From the NCBI RefSeq assembly GCF_037975245.1, contig NC_092567.1, forward strand, positions 8,928,714-8,992,713: a stretch of 64,000 nt of DNA, written 5' to 3'. This DNA is from Apostichopus japonicus (lineage: Eukaryota; Echinodermata; Holothuroidea; Aspidochirotida; Stichopodidae). Each line of letters begins with the position of its first letter. Within the stretch, counting starts at the first letter, position 1. The notes below the pieces were generated by a model. That model was not told the origin of the DNA and searched no databases. It worked only from the letters and a program-made list of their open reading frames with translations. Of the stretch, positions 48,664 through 60,311 are shown one piece after another. Made by a program: the position numbers and the translations under genes.

Positions 48664-48927
48664 TTCTTACGACTAGTCGTAACAATTATTTATAAACTAT
48701 TCTTACGACATCGGCGAATTCATGCGAATTAAAAGTAAATAAAGCAACTGCGCATATAGTAGGGGTAACCCTAACCCTAACTCTAACACTCAATCCAACC
48801 CTTACCCTAAACCTAACCCTAACCGGAAATTATTGTTTCTCCTGGTCGTAAAAAAAGTACTCCTAGTCGTAAAAATAGCAACTGTGCATGCGCAAAAGGG
48901 TATTATTGTTACAACTAGTCGTAAGAA
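48664..48927. mobile_element. small inverted-repeat element with telomere-like core
   Basis: The ends TTCTTACGACTAGTCGTAAC and GTTACAACTAGTCGTAAGAA are inverse copies, with TA on both outer sides (48662-48663 and 48928-48929), as for Tc1/mariner-type MITEs. Partial copies of the same end word recur inside (TATTCTTACGACATC near 48699; CCTAGTCGTAAAAATAG near 48870). The centre holds degenerate CCCTAA repeats. Confidence 0.65.
48765..48823. repeat. interstitial telomere-like (CCCTAA)n repeat
   Basis: About nine degenerate hexamers (AACCCTAACCCTAACTCTAA and similar) inside the 264-bp inverted-repeat element. Vertebrate and echinoderm telomeres are TTAGGG, so this is the same motif at an internal site. 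Confidence 0.85.
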
Positions 48928-48929
48928 TA

Positions 48930-49599
48930 TTTAGCCACTTTGTTGAATAAAACCTTTCAGATACAGTAGTTGGATGATCTTGCAAATGTAGAACACTTCC
49001 TCAATAAACTAATGTGATCAGTATTCTGAAGGAGGAAACCCTCTCCTTCAACTTGTAACCAACTAACAGGCTAGCATCACCATATTTCAGCTAGTCCTAC
49101 ATTGTGCTGATCCTAGGACACGCTTTATGCTGGCATTGCGAACTTTTGAATGTTGTCATTAAAGCCATTGGACTAGGCCATCGTTAGGCTGCACTTTTCT
49201 TATATGACTAAAGAAGACCTAAGCCATAACTTCAACGTTATGATGTCCCTGTCCTTGTAGGTACATAGCCTAACAATATGAAAGGAAAACACGACATACA
49301 TTTCTTCTTTGACAATTGCAATATACTTAGTCTGTTTCTGTCAGTATCACCATCTGGAATATATTGCAATATCTTCATATTAGTAAGCCAGTACTGTAGC
49401 TTCAGGGAATCACGTTAAACAAACAGAGAAGTACAAGTTGTACAACCATACAACCGTTCTTCAAACGCTGCTTTACACTGTGTCGTTGGTTTGTTTAGAT
49501 ATTGAAGATGAGACTTGTTCAAGTCGTTTCATTGGCCACGAGGGAAATACCCATCTTTTTCAGATAAATGATCAATCTTCCAATTCAAATAATAGCAAT
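48930..49599. other. non-coding DNA
   Basis: No gene recognised; it ends at the TSD of the next element. Confidence 0.45.
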
Positions 49600-49941
49600 C
49601 AGTGGCGTAGCTACGGGGGGCGTGGGGGCGACAGCCCCCCATGAAAGCTCGTCGCCCCCCAGTCGTCCCCCCCCCACTGGGATTTTGGGTGTCGAAAAAA
49701 AATTACATGTGCGAAAAAAAATATATCATTGGTCTGAATGGTCTCGAATCTCCATGATGACCACTCATGAACGACCCTTCGACCGCGGACCGGCAGTAGG
49801 CTATAGTTGCTGAAAACCTGACGTGACATAGCTCATAGGCCGAGAAGTCTACAGTAGTCGCACTGTACTGAAAACGCATGTTAACGACCGTCGAATAATA
49901 TAATTCTTGCTCTACAAGACTACAGAACACATAATGTTTAC

Positions 49942-51044
49942 CAGTGGCGGCGGAACCGGGGGGGGGGGGGCTTGGGGGGGCTCAGCCCCCCAATGAAAAA
50001 GGTTGAGGGGGCAAATGCATGATAAGCCCCCCCCCCCAATATTTACCAAGGCTCCGAAACGTGCATCTGCCCATTTTTCAATGCATACTTGTCGATCTGT
50101 CCGATGCACACGTATACTTTATATATAGGTGTAATATTTTAGTAATTGCTGGGGGACCCTCGGCCCGTCCCCTGGCTATAGACCACATTGTCACCCCAAC
50201 CGCGTCTTCACGCCCCGTGAAAAGTGGAAGCAGTGAGTGTGAGTACCGGTAAGCGTAACACAACTTCGTCTTAGGCCAATGACTTGCCTCATTTCAGCCA
50301 GTTCTCCAACATCCCCTTACTTAGTAGCGGAGCGTCCATATATACAGTCAGGGGGCGGATGCCCCCCTCCCCCCCTGACGGACTCAAATGGACTGCTGGT
50401 GCCCTTTTCAGCTTTTCACTACTTTTTACTTATTCGCGATTATTGACTATTTTATTGCGCTCTCATATACCTATTGACATTTGTCATATTCTGTTGGTGT
50501 AATTTTTCGACAAAATGGCGACGACACCTTTTTATTCTCCGTTAATCTGCAAATTAGCAAGGCCCGGAAAGGGTCATTTCCTGCAATCTAGGGAGTATCT
50601 TTTCTCAAAAATTGTCTGTACGCTCCGCGCCAACTTGTGGTGGCGCTCCGCTTAGATAGTGTCGAAAGCGCCCCTACAGACCATTCTTGCCCCCCCCCCC
50701 CGTCCAATACCCCTAGCTCCGCCACTGCCCTTACTACACTCAAAAACGTCTTTGCGAGTACACTACGAGGAATAGCTACTCTCTTAAAACACCATCGAAC
50801 ATACAAATTACAATGTTTTTACAGACTTTTAGGTGCAATCTGAGAAATTGCAGGCTTGAGACCCATATTTTAGGGCTAGGTATTCGCAGCATTAAACACT
50901 CGGGAAGTGCCGTTTCCGGCCATCTGGGGGTTTGAAAAAACCCAATATTTTCTTGTACGCTCCTCGCCAACCGATGGTGGCGCTCCGCTTAGATAGTCTC
51001 CACACATTAGCCCCCCCAATATTTTTTCCGTTCCGCCGCGCCTG
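49942..51044. mobile_element. second-level hAT-like element, 8-bp TSD
   Basis: It starts CAGTGGCGGCGGAAC and ends GTTCCGCCGCGCCTG (inverse with two mismatches). Perfect TSD ATGTTTAC (49934-49941 and 51045-51052). A G-run follows the left end. The module copy at 50954-50998 lies near the right end. It contains the third-level element 50322-50727. Confidence 0.93.
50322..50727 (+). mobile_element. third-level hAT-like MITE, 8-bp TSD
   Basis: It starts TAGTAGCGGAGC and ends GCTCCGCCACTG (CAG-type end with two changes on the left). Perfect TSD CCCTTACT (50314-50321 and 50728-50735). At 406 bp it includes a module copy at 50617-50660 and a C-run before the right end. Related copies are 51447-51991 (left end missing) and 56017-56398. 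Confidence 0.92.
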
Positions 51045-51446
51045 ATGTTTACTACTGAATCTGTGTGTTCGACTGTTCGGGCAAACTTTGCCTTTGTCAC
51101 TCTTTTTTTTAAATATCCATAATCCCTAACATGCAAATAAATACTAATACAAACAGCCTATCATTATCTTGTAACCAGTGCGTATTAACTGATCAAACAA
51201 GCTAGTGAGCAATACTATACCTTATAGAAAGGTGGTCTCCAGGTACTTGAATGCCAAAGAAGATGTTAATAGGTAAAAAATGCTGACATCATACACATGT
51301 TTCTCACATCATTGCTCGCGTCATTGCCTCAATACCCTGTTACATTTTCAATCTGGTTTTCACTTCTGGGACGTACCCTGATGCTCTTAAAACCACTAAC
51401 AACCAAATTTTCAAGAAAGGAGGCAACACTATCATTGAGAACTACC

Positions 51447-51991
51447 CCCCCCCCCCCGACGGACTCGAATGGACTGCTGGCGCCCTTTTCAGCTTTTTAA
51501 GCATGTTTTACTTCGCGATTATTGACTTTTTCATTTCACTCTCATCTACCTATTGACATTTGTCACATTTTGTTGGTGTAGTTTACTGACAAAATGCTCT
51601 AACGTACGGCGGTATTTAATTTATCGGCACTTAATTCTGTTGTACGAAACTCTTTCCAAGAACTGTACGGGGTTTTCGATCTATTTTTTTCGAAAACATG
51701 AGCACTCACAAAGATACCACGGGGATTGTGATGAAGCGCATGTACTTTCAACACCCATATAAACTTCCACTTGTCACAAATGTCGATGACACATATTTAT
51801 TCTTCGTTTACCTCCAATTAGCAAGGCCCGGAAAGAGTCATTTCCGGCAATCTAGGGAAAATCTTTACTCAAAAAAAATGTGTACGCTCCGCGCCAACCT
51901 GTGGTGGCGCTCCGCTACGATAGTGTCGAAAGCCCCCCTATAGGCCATTCTCGCCCCCCCCCCCTGACCAATACCCCTAGCTCCGCCACTG
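51447..51991 (+). mobile_element. left-truncated relative of 50322-50727
   Basis: From the C-run onward it matches the third-level element (GACGGACTCGAATGGACTGC, CTATTGACATTTGTCACATT, module at 51881-51924) and ends CTCCGCCACTG. The left terminus is missing and no TSD is visible. It contains about 150 bp not present in the 406-bp copy. Confidence 0.75.
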
Positions 51992-52481
51992 CCGGCCAAT
52001 CAGTCTATCACCCAAATAATATTTTAGACGCAATCTAGTTCGGTCATTTCAGTATGTTACTTGGCTGAAAGCCCAGTCAATCTTTCTTTATTTTCCACAC
52101 GCAATTTTCAGATTTGTCGAAAACTGTCAATGCCGGTGTCAAACTCACAAAAGATTTGTCATGATATTTCAAAGTAACTTACCAGATTGTTTTTTTTTTC
52201 TATTTCACTAAACTCTTTGATGACCATATCATAACATGGGATCTCAAAATAAAGGATGTTGAGAAAACTTTAGAGCACCTAAGAAGGCCTGGGAAGTGTC
52301 ATTTCCAACGATCTGGGAGGCCCTTTTAGCTAAAAATTTACGGTACGCTGCGCGCCAACCTATGGTGGCGCTCCGCTTAGATAGTAACAAAAAAATGGTC
52401 AAGCCCCCAGAAAATGTTCAAGCCCCCCAGCGCCCCCCCCCCCCCACTGAAAAAAATCCTGGCTACGCCACTGATAGCAAT

Positions 52482-54957
52482 TTACAACAAAATGGCAAAT
52501 TCCTTGTATCTAGGAGTGAGGTCTTCAACATTATGCTGCGAAATGTCAATTCATCATTTTGCACCTCGATAATTTTCTGGTAATTTTGCGTTCATAGAAT
52601 CTTCTATAGCCGCTTGAAGTGTATACGTGTTATGGTTCGTAGCGTATAAGTCTTATGGAAAAGACAAAACAATACTTACTTATTACACTGCAACTCACCA
52701 AATTACAATTTGGACGGCATCTTGACTATTCACAACAGATCTTCCGAAGTCCAAATATAAAAGGGGTCCGGCACTAAATATATAATAAAAACGCAATATG
52801 CAAATAATGAAAATATTTTGATGGTCTTGACCATTCCAGTAAAGCAAAGATAAGGGGCTAGTGTAAGTTCCAAAGAAAAACGCGTACTATCGCCTAGCGA
52901 AATCTATCGTGATAGTATTTCGTCACTACAAGTGTCACCAAGACAGCATGAAAATTAGACATGTTTGGCACTTTTCAGGATATTGTTTACTACGAGCTCA
53001 CAAAGAAGTCAATATTTTATCATTTCTAAAGACTTTTGAAATGACGAGATGAAAGTATTTTGGTATTTCAACATTAATCAGAAAATTTCTTAATTATACA
53101 CTTGGATAGAAGTCGGGGAGGGGTGGGAGGGGGGCAATGTTACATTCAGCTGAGAAGAAGGCCACTGCTACGAGTGTACACCCCTCCCCCCCCCCCCCCC
53201 TTACGACTTTACAAAAACATTGTTCATAGGTAAAACTGCATGGTGTATGGAGCCAATTTAAGACCTAATTGGTGGTCTAATTATGCCTCGGGGTGCACCA
53301 GTTAACATCAATTTTCAAAAAGAATTCAGGAGACGGGGCTACTGAGATTTGCCTTCAACAAGCCAACGACCACACCTCCGCCATTTTTAAATTCTCTAGC
53401 CTTTCCATAATAGTGTAGGACCTACCTAAGTCAGTTGGGATTTGCTCCCCCCCCCCCTTGAAATCCTATATTAAAATGGGGGTTGAGAAGGGGTCCCATT
53501 CTCCTAGTCCTGCAAACCGATTTCAAGTAGTAGATAACCAATGCATCTGCCATTAAAATCAGTTACATGGCTACATGAAGGTAACATGCAATAATGTGTA
53601 CCTCTTTGTCAGGCATTATTGTATATAGGAATAATATACTGGTTTGGCAACATGTCCACCCAACGGCTATTTACAGAATAACTGGACGCGAGCAAGACTG
53701 CATTTTCTGATTTTTTTTTATGCAATTATACAATAGTGATTTTAACATCGGTCAGTTCAGTTCTTAAACTTCACACTAGTATTTTTTAGCACAACCTTAA
53801 TTTAAGTTTAGACAAAAATTATAGTCTAACTACGCCCCAGAATTGTTTCAGTCGGAGGACTCCCACAACCCCGTACATGGAATTGCATTCAACGACTACT
53901 CCACAGCAACAACATCAAAACTTTCGGATCCACATATAGTCTGACCATAAATGTTCGTTCCCCTTCCTAAATTGATCGGGAGAATTTTGGAATGTGAACC
54001 CACGTTACTGGGTTCTAAACCATACAGGAGAGTCGATCCGTTTTCAGGATTGGAGAGGCAAACTTACCGCTCATGCACTTAATCAGAAATATACACAAAT
54101 TAGCCACAAGATGTACCTCCTCCTTTATGTTCTACACCCTTCCCCATATCTTTGTAGACATGTGACAAATCACTTGATTGGCGTAGGAAGGGAGCAAAAA
54201 ATGAATTGGTTGGGGAGGGGGTCGGGGGGCATCCCAATTAAGTAAACAATACACATTTTGTCATTATTGTGACCCACATGGAACACTGAAAAATTTCAAA
54301 ATTTCCATATCAAAATTTTAATTATTTTATCCCGAAAGTTTTGAATATTTCTGGGAATTTCAACCCTTTTTCAAAATTGAAACCCTTTTCTTGAAAATCA
54401 AATTTGTCTTAAAATTGCAATCTGTAATATAACCGAAATTCTCAACATTAAACTACTTTTTCTAAAATTTAGAACCTCTTCGATTGATTTCGACCTCTTT
54501 AATTCCCTTCGTGTAAAATGTCGATTTCTTTTTGTTTTAAATTTAAACTATTGAAATGTTGACTTCTCAACTAAAAATATTAGCGTTTTATCTCAAACTT
54601 GTACGTTTCTCTCGAAATTGCCATTGCATTTCTCGAAATCAAGATTTCTTTCTTATGCAAATTTCAACTATTTTTTCTCAAAAAATAAACTTTTCTTGAT
54701 GAGGATGGTAATAAGTAAAACGGGAGAAAAAGGGGGGGGGGGGCTACATGAATTGACTATTACAATTATTGGTTAAATGTCGACATAGTATTTTGATTTG
54801 AGCAATTACGAGGTACGTGAAAGACAAAACATCGTTTGATTGCCTTAAACTCTCTTTGCTGGTGCAAAGATTTAGCTAAATAATCCAGCATTGACATGGA
54901 ATGGAATTAATTACAAAGGTGGTTGGGTGGGGAGGGATGAAAAAAGGCGTGTAGTTA
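52482..54957. other. non-coding DNA
   Basis: No gene recognised. C-runs occur at 53187 and 53448. At 54290-54700 is low-complexity sequence built from AAAATTT-CAA-like words, similar in texture to 43970-44110 and possibly an old repeat end. Confidence 0.45.
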
Positions 54958-57083
54958 CAGGTGCGTATCCAGGGGGGGCGTTGGGGGCGCGCGCCCCCCG
55001 GGTAAGAAAAAGAGAAGAGAAAAAAAGAGAAGAAAAAAGGAAAAAAGAGGGAAAAAAAGAGGAGGAGGAGAGGAAGGAAGGGAAAAGAAAAAGAAGAAAG
55101 AGAGAAAAAGGAGAAAAAGAGGGAGTAAAAGCAAAACGCGAAGACACCGGGAAGAGAAAGAAGAACAGTGACATCATTACAGCGCTGAAGGGTAGCCAGT
55201 GACGGATCAATGATTTCGTAAAAGTGTGACTCACCCTACCCCTCACACCGACAACTCCATTTTTTGACGTTTCCATTTTCCTCTCTCACTAATGATCTAT
55301 ATATATATACTATATATGGTCTATCATAACGCGTGTGTAGAATTGTGCTATGAAACCAACTGTGGCTGGTCTCGAACTCGACCGTGTCGTCGGGGAACAT
55401 GACGCATTTTGGGATGGGGGCGACCGCCCGCCCCCCCCCCCCATTCAGCATTTTTTTAAATGATATTGCTAAGTAATTTCAAAATAGAAAGTGCTTAGAG
55501 GCAACTAACAAGGCCTGGGAAGTGTCATTTCCAGCGATCTGGGAGACATTTTCGGCCAAAATTTGCTTGTACGCTTCGCGCCAACCTATGGTGGCGCTAC
55601 GCTTAGATAATTTGCCTACAGGCTTCGCCTCTCCCTTGGCAAATTCCTCGCTACGCGCCTGTTCGAATTTGTAACGCAAACAGCAGATATAACATCATAT
55701 CAGTGAGCATGAAAATGGCGTTCCAGGATGAAAAGCCTCAAAATTGTCCGACTTGCCTGAAAAAATAACCAAAAATTTTCGCGCGCTATGCGCGCGTTCA
55801 ACGTGTTCTTGTCAATATCATATAAGCAAGTATCGGTTATTACATCGCATGCCATCATGTACCGTACGGTCCGTTCAAATTGCGCAGTATACCGCGGGAT
55901 GCTAATGTAAACAACGACATGTCTCATGTAGATGTATAAAAAGCATGGAGGTCCAATTATGTCAAAACTCTCTTTTACATTAGTAATGGCGAATTAGGGC
56001 CTGCACCCCCGCCGCGCCGTGGCGGAGCGTCCATATGGTCAGGGGGCGGATGCCCCCCCCCCCCCTGACGGACTCAAAAGGACTGCTGGCGCCTTTTTCA
56101 GCTCTTTACCACTTTTTACTTATACGTGATTTTTGACTTTTTTATTGCGCTCTCATCTACTTATTGACATTTGTCACATTTTGTTGGTGTAATTTGGCGA
56201 TGACACCTTATTCTTCGTTTATCTGCAAATTAGCCAGGCCCGGAAAGGGTCATTTCCGGCGATCTAGGGAGTATCTTTACTCAAAAATTTTCTGTACGCT
56301 ACGCGCCAACCAGTGGTGGCGCTCCGCTTAGATAGTGTCGAAAGCGCCCCTTCAGACCATTCTCGCCACTCCTGACCAATACCCCTAGCTCCGCCACGCC
56401 TCCTACGCCTATGTGTGTAGTGTTCGGTTTCGGAAATATCTGCTATTTTTTTCATTTCCTTCAACCAAGTTTTATAATAGCCGTTATAGCAGGTTTTAAT
56501 ATTTGTACATCAATAAATTAACTGTGTTTGAATTTTCGAAAATTTCTGACCAACATTCTACATCACACTTCCCTCTACTCGTGCACTTTTGACCGGTCTG
56601 TTAGGGGTTGAAGGAAGTTTTTTCTATATTGGTTGTCCATAGATGAAATTTTGTACAACATTATGGCTATGTTTTGAAGTGAGTTTATTCACGAGAAATG
56701 TGAATTTTCAAATTCTGAACAAATATGGGGCTTAAAACCTTGAAAAGTGGGGCTGACGGGTATTGTGGGCCGGGACGTAGAATCACCTACAAAGCAAAGA
56801 CCCACAGGAGATGCGATCAGGTCGAACATGATGTGTGCCGGGTTGACAATCTTCTAAAAGGTTATGGATGGAAAAAAAAAAAAAACTATTAGGAAATACT
56901 TGGTTCTCAGGCAAAAGGTGTACATCTGGTTGGTCATTTCAAGCCCGAGAAGTGCCGTTTCCGGTGATCTGGGGTGTTTCAAAACAAGAAATTTTCTTGT
57001 ACGCTGCGCGCCAACCGATGGTGGCGCTCCGCTTAGATAGTAATTCGCGCCCCCCGGATTTGAAAATCCTGGATACGCGCCTG
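54958..57083 (+). mobile_element. TIR element with 5-bp TSD, second copy
   Basis: It starts CAGGTGCGTATCCAGGG and ends CCTGGATACGCGCCTG; flanked by AGTTA on both sides (54953-54957 and 57084-57088). The left part (GC block, GA tract) matches 29676-29990. The stretch 55225-55900 is the reverse complement of 63360-64000, and the right part matches 31759-32337 and the reverse complement of 62656-63240. A relative of the 406-bp MITE is inserted at 56017-56398. It has three module copies (55568, 56293 and 56999). No transposase. This is the most complete copy and defines the family. Confidence 0.9.
56017..56398 (+). mobile_element. MITE copy inside the 5-bp-TSD element
   Basis: It starts CCGTGGCGGAGCGTCC and ends AGCTCCGCCACG, with an internal sequence nearly identical to 50322-50727 (same C-run, GACGGACTCAAA, module at 56293-56337). 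The copy at 29676-30236 lacks it at the same place, so it is a later insertion. The TSD cannot be read because the target is GC-rich and low in complexity. Confidence 0.8.
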
Positions 57084-57088
57084 AGTTA

Positions 57089-60000
57089 CATTTATTCCGA
57101 TAATTTCATGATGATTTAGTGAATATATGTAAAAACAAAAATGTAACTTGACACAGACACGTTTTGTCTGCACGATGTGTCTGCAAGATGTGTAGGACGG
57201 AGCAAGGCTGTTCAATTTATGTTATTCCATGTAGGTTTTATTATTCATTAAACATGTACTCTTTAAATCATTTGAAACAGACGGTATTCAAACTTTTGTG
57301 TTTATTGCTTGTTTATGCATCCACTAGCAGATAATAGGGTGGGGGAATGTGTACATGAAATGCTATTTGCCCAAATTTTAACCGGTGGTGGGGGAGGGGG
57401 AGGGGGTGCACGGGAACTAACACCCTACCGCTTAGGTAGAAATGTCAATGATAGCTTGATCTAATTGATATAGGTTGTGTTGTATTATTTACTTCATCGA
57501 CCCCTTCCTTAAGACATACCCAATCGACGTCAGTTTTCAAACTGTCTGTTTTCACCGGGTATGTATAACGTTACATCTCTCGTACATTTACTTCTATTGG
57601 CGCCAAAATGTATGTTACAAATTTCAAACATCACCCGCGAACAGCTGGAAAACACCTGTATATGCTATTGAATACCTGTTCACATCTAGTATCTATATCA
57701 CTGACAACGAATGTTTTAGTGTTACATTAGTGGAGCTGCAGAGTACGTATTATATTCGTGGGAGACTGGGAGTTGTTTGTTACCATTGACTTGTTGAGTG
57801 GTTATTAAGATGGATTATTTAATGGAGAGGAACCACTGTTAATAGTTAAGACAGCGTTCATTGATAAGTGAGATAATTTGACGGTATGGTATAGAGGCAT
57901 AGGCTAGAGGGGGAAAGCGGCCAGGCCAAACTTAGTTAGGCTATAAGCTAGACTAGTAGTAATAAAGTTAGGCTATGTTAGAAAACTCACTCATCACCTT
58001 CGAAAAACTATAATTATCTACTTTTAGCGAGAGGACATGCTTAGCAAATCTAACTCATAAATAATAGAGATCTTAGCCTAGTTGCTGACTGAATATCAGA
58101 AAAGTCCAAGTTAAAGCATATCTTAACTATAAAGGAATTGAATAAAATACAATCGAGACACTGAGTTTTCTTTAGGGATCTTAAATTAAGCGAAGAATGA
58201 AACCAGCGATTAACATTCTAGGTGTACTGATGCCTAACATTTACTTCATTCTAGCTAACAAAATGTATCAATAGACAAACTCTAGAAACTTTGTTATTCC
58301 TCAAAAAAATTTAAATCACAGAAAATGGTTCAACTCGATTTTAATCGTACATAACATAGCCTTATACGCATTAATACAAGTCAATCTATAACATTCCAAA
58401 ATTATCATTTTAATCACTTAACTTATTAAATCTACCAGGTCGGACATTTGAGCCACTTGTGTGAGAAACCTGCAGCTTTTTTACCGAGCAGGCTAACTGA
58501 AATAATGTTATTTAATAACTGATTAGTTGAATGACCATAGTCCTGCCAATATACCTGACACTTTATATGAAATATACCTTTGTTAAATACTGTATAGGGC
58601 CCAGAGCTTTGAGCCTCTATAAAACAGTTTTCCTATTAAGTCTAATAATAATCAAATGCAATACATAGTTATTAAAAGGAATCTTTCGTCCATGTTTTTC
58701 CAGGAGCAACTAGATCGTGGTGTTCTACTGACAGCTGGTTTATCTTAATTTTGCCCACATAATTATAAAAACTGTACGTCATTTCCAAGCCAACAGACTT
58801 ATGGCCACATGATGTTTAAAAAGTAAAATGGTTTTGAATTGAATGTGCGCCACCTATTTTACCCTGCTGCATCTCTCAATAGCAGAAGTTCGCCAGAGCC
58901 GTAGCTCAAACGTTAAATGTTCCGCTAACTGTTCACACCCGATGAACTCCATGTAACAGAAGATATTTCAATGAAGACCCAATCAACCCGATTAAACTTA
59001 AAAGTAATAATTAATTAGTATAATTAAACCCTCAAGGATATGAAGTGTTTACAGATAACAATATTATTTGTAAAAAAAAATATATATAATTAGCGGATGG
59101 TACTATTTAATTGGAAGAAACGATAAAGTTTAGAAAGTTAAAATCATAAGCAATACCTAATTTAGGAATATCTACAAACACAAAGAAAGAAAAATGTTAC
59201 ATTTCGAAAAAGTCTACTAGAAGTTATGTCACACTCAAACCGTAACTTAGGAATGAATTTGATAATTAACTAATTAAACACAGATGGACATCATCTTTAA
59301 ACAAATCATATTAATTAGAAATTACTATAATTCAAGCAGAATAGTCTGATTTGGATCAATAATTAAATAATTTGTATATTAAATTTTGAGTTTAAGCCTC
59401 GACAACCTTCTCTCTTGAAACTTGAATTTGATCTACCGTACATCTGCTTCTCTAAATTGCATTTTAATTATAAGAAACAACCTATTGATTTAAATATAAT
59501 TCTTCCAAATCTCCTTAAACTTAATAAAAACCTGATATTAGTTAGAGTAGAAGTTTCCTTTTCATGATTCCTATAACATTAAATTACATTTTCCTTCTGA
59601 AAGTTCTAAATCAAAATACAAATAAAATTGATCAATTGTTTTCTTCAAAAGATAGATAATCTCAATGATTATTTACCCATTTCTTATAAAATTCTCAACC
59701 CGTCATTGAGATTTGTTTCCTATTAACTAATAAATTAAAATATGTAGCCTCCCATTCCTATTTTATTAAACCTTACTAGCTATAAAAACTTTAATGAATA
59801 ATTTAATTTCAAAACAATAAAACTATTCCTTTAATCTTATATTACCACTTTATTTTTCTCTAATCTAATCTAATTATTCCTGTTTATATTTGTCTCCCCT
59901 GAAAATCAGCCCCTTATTTCCGTTCCAATAACTGGTTCCGTCTTACAAATAAACACGACCTAAATGTCTTAGTTTATCGCTTTAGTTTCCTTTATCTTTA

Positions 60001-60102
60001 TTTCGTTATTTTAATTTTATCATAATTATTATAATCCTAACCAAATCCAATCTATTTATCTCTATCTACTCTATTATCAGTAACTCTATTCTTTCATTCT
60101 AG
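57089..60102. other. AT-rich non-coding DNA, end of intron 2
   Basis: No gene or element recognised. A G-rich patch lies at 57385-57408. From 58 kb on, the sequence is very AT-rich. A pyrimidine-rich stretch (59800-60100) leads into the splice acceptor at 60102. Confidence 0.5.
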
Positions 60103-60311
60103 ATTCCTATCTACCGTGTGTATCTAGGAGCCTGCTCTCCTAGAGTTGATGAGTCTGGTCTGAACCTTATCCTTGAGTCTGGTCTCTCTCTCTCTATCCT
60201 GAGTTCTCTCCAGAAGCTGGTGATCGGTGACGACAACAGGAGACTAACTAATGAAGAGTTGGCGGCCATCTTGTCTTACTCCTCACAGTGTACAAGCTTG
60301 AAGGAGCTGTG
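60103..60311 (+). CDS. NLR receptor, first leucine-rich-repeat exon
   Basis: It encodes 69 complete codons plus two bases in phase 0 from the acceptor TTTCATTCTAG, beginning IPIYRVYLGACSPRVDESGL and continuing with leucine-rich text (LSLSILSSLQKLVIGDDN, LTNEELAAILSYSSQCTSLKELW). The L-x-x-L-x-L spacing and the LTNEELAAIL helix are typical of NLR leucine-rich repeats, which bind ligands or hold the receptor inactive. The donor GTAAGT at 60312 splits the last codon (TG|). It joins in phase to the NACHT exon ending at 15348. No further LRR exon was recognised before 64000, so the C-terminus lies outside the window. There is no ATG; the GTG at 60118 is an internal Val codon. Confidence 0.82.

Larger units (their letters stand above)
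49600..52473. mobile_element. outer hAT-like element with 8-bp TSD
   Basis: It starts CAGTGGCGTAGCTACGG and ends TGGCTACGCCACTG; flanked by a perfect ATAGCAAT repeat (49592-49599 and 52474-52481). Its own sequence is 49600-49941 and 51053-52473, with one TSD copy of the nested element at 51045-51052. It carries a copy of the 12-copy module and a C-run just inside its right end. It contains the nested elements 49942-51044 (itself holding 50322-50727) and a copy at about 51447-51991. No transposase. Confidence 0.93.
15349..60102 (+). other. giant intron 2 of the NLR gene (44.75 kb)
   Basis: The donor GTAAGT at 15349 follows a complete codon. The acceptor TTTCATTCTAG ends at 60102 and opens a phase-0 exon, so the junction reads ...IAARYD then IPIYRVYL... 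without a break. No other host exon was recognised between them; transposons and tandem repeats make up much of this span. The alternative is that the two exons belong to different NLR genes with lost or unseen exons between them. Confidence 0.6.
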
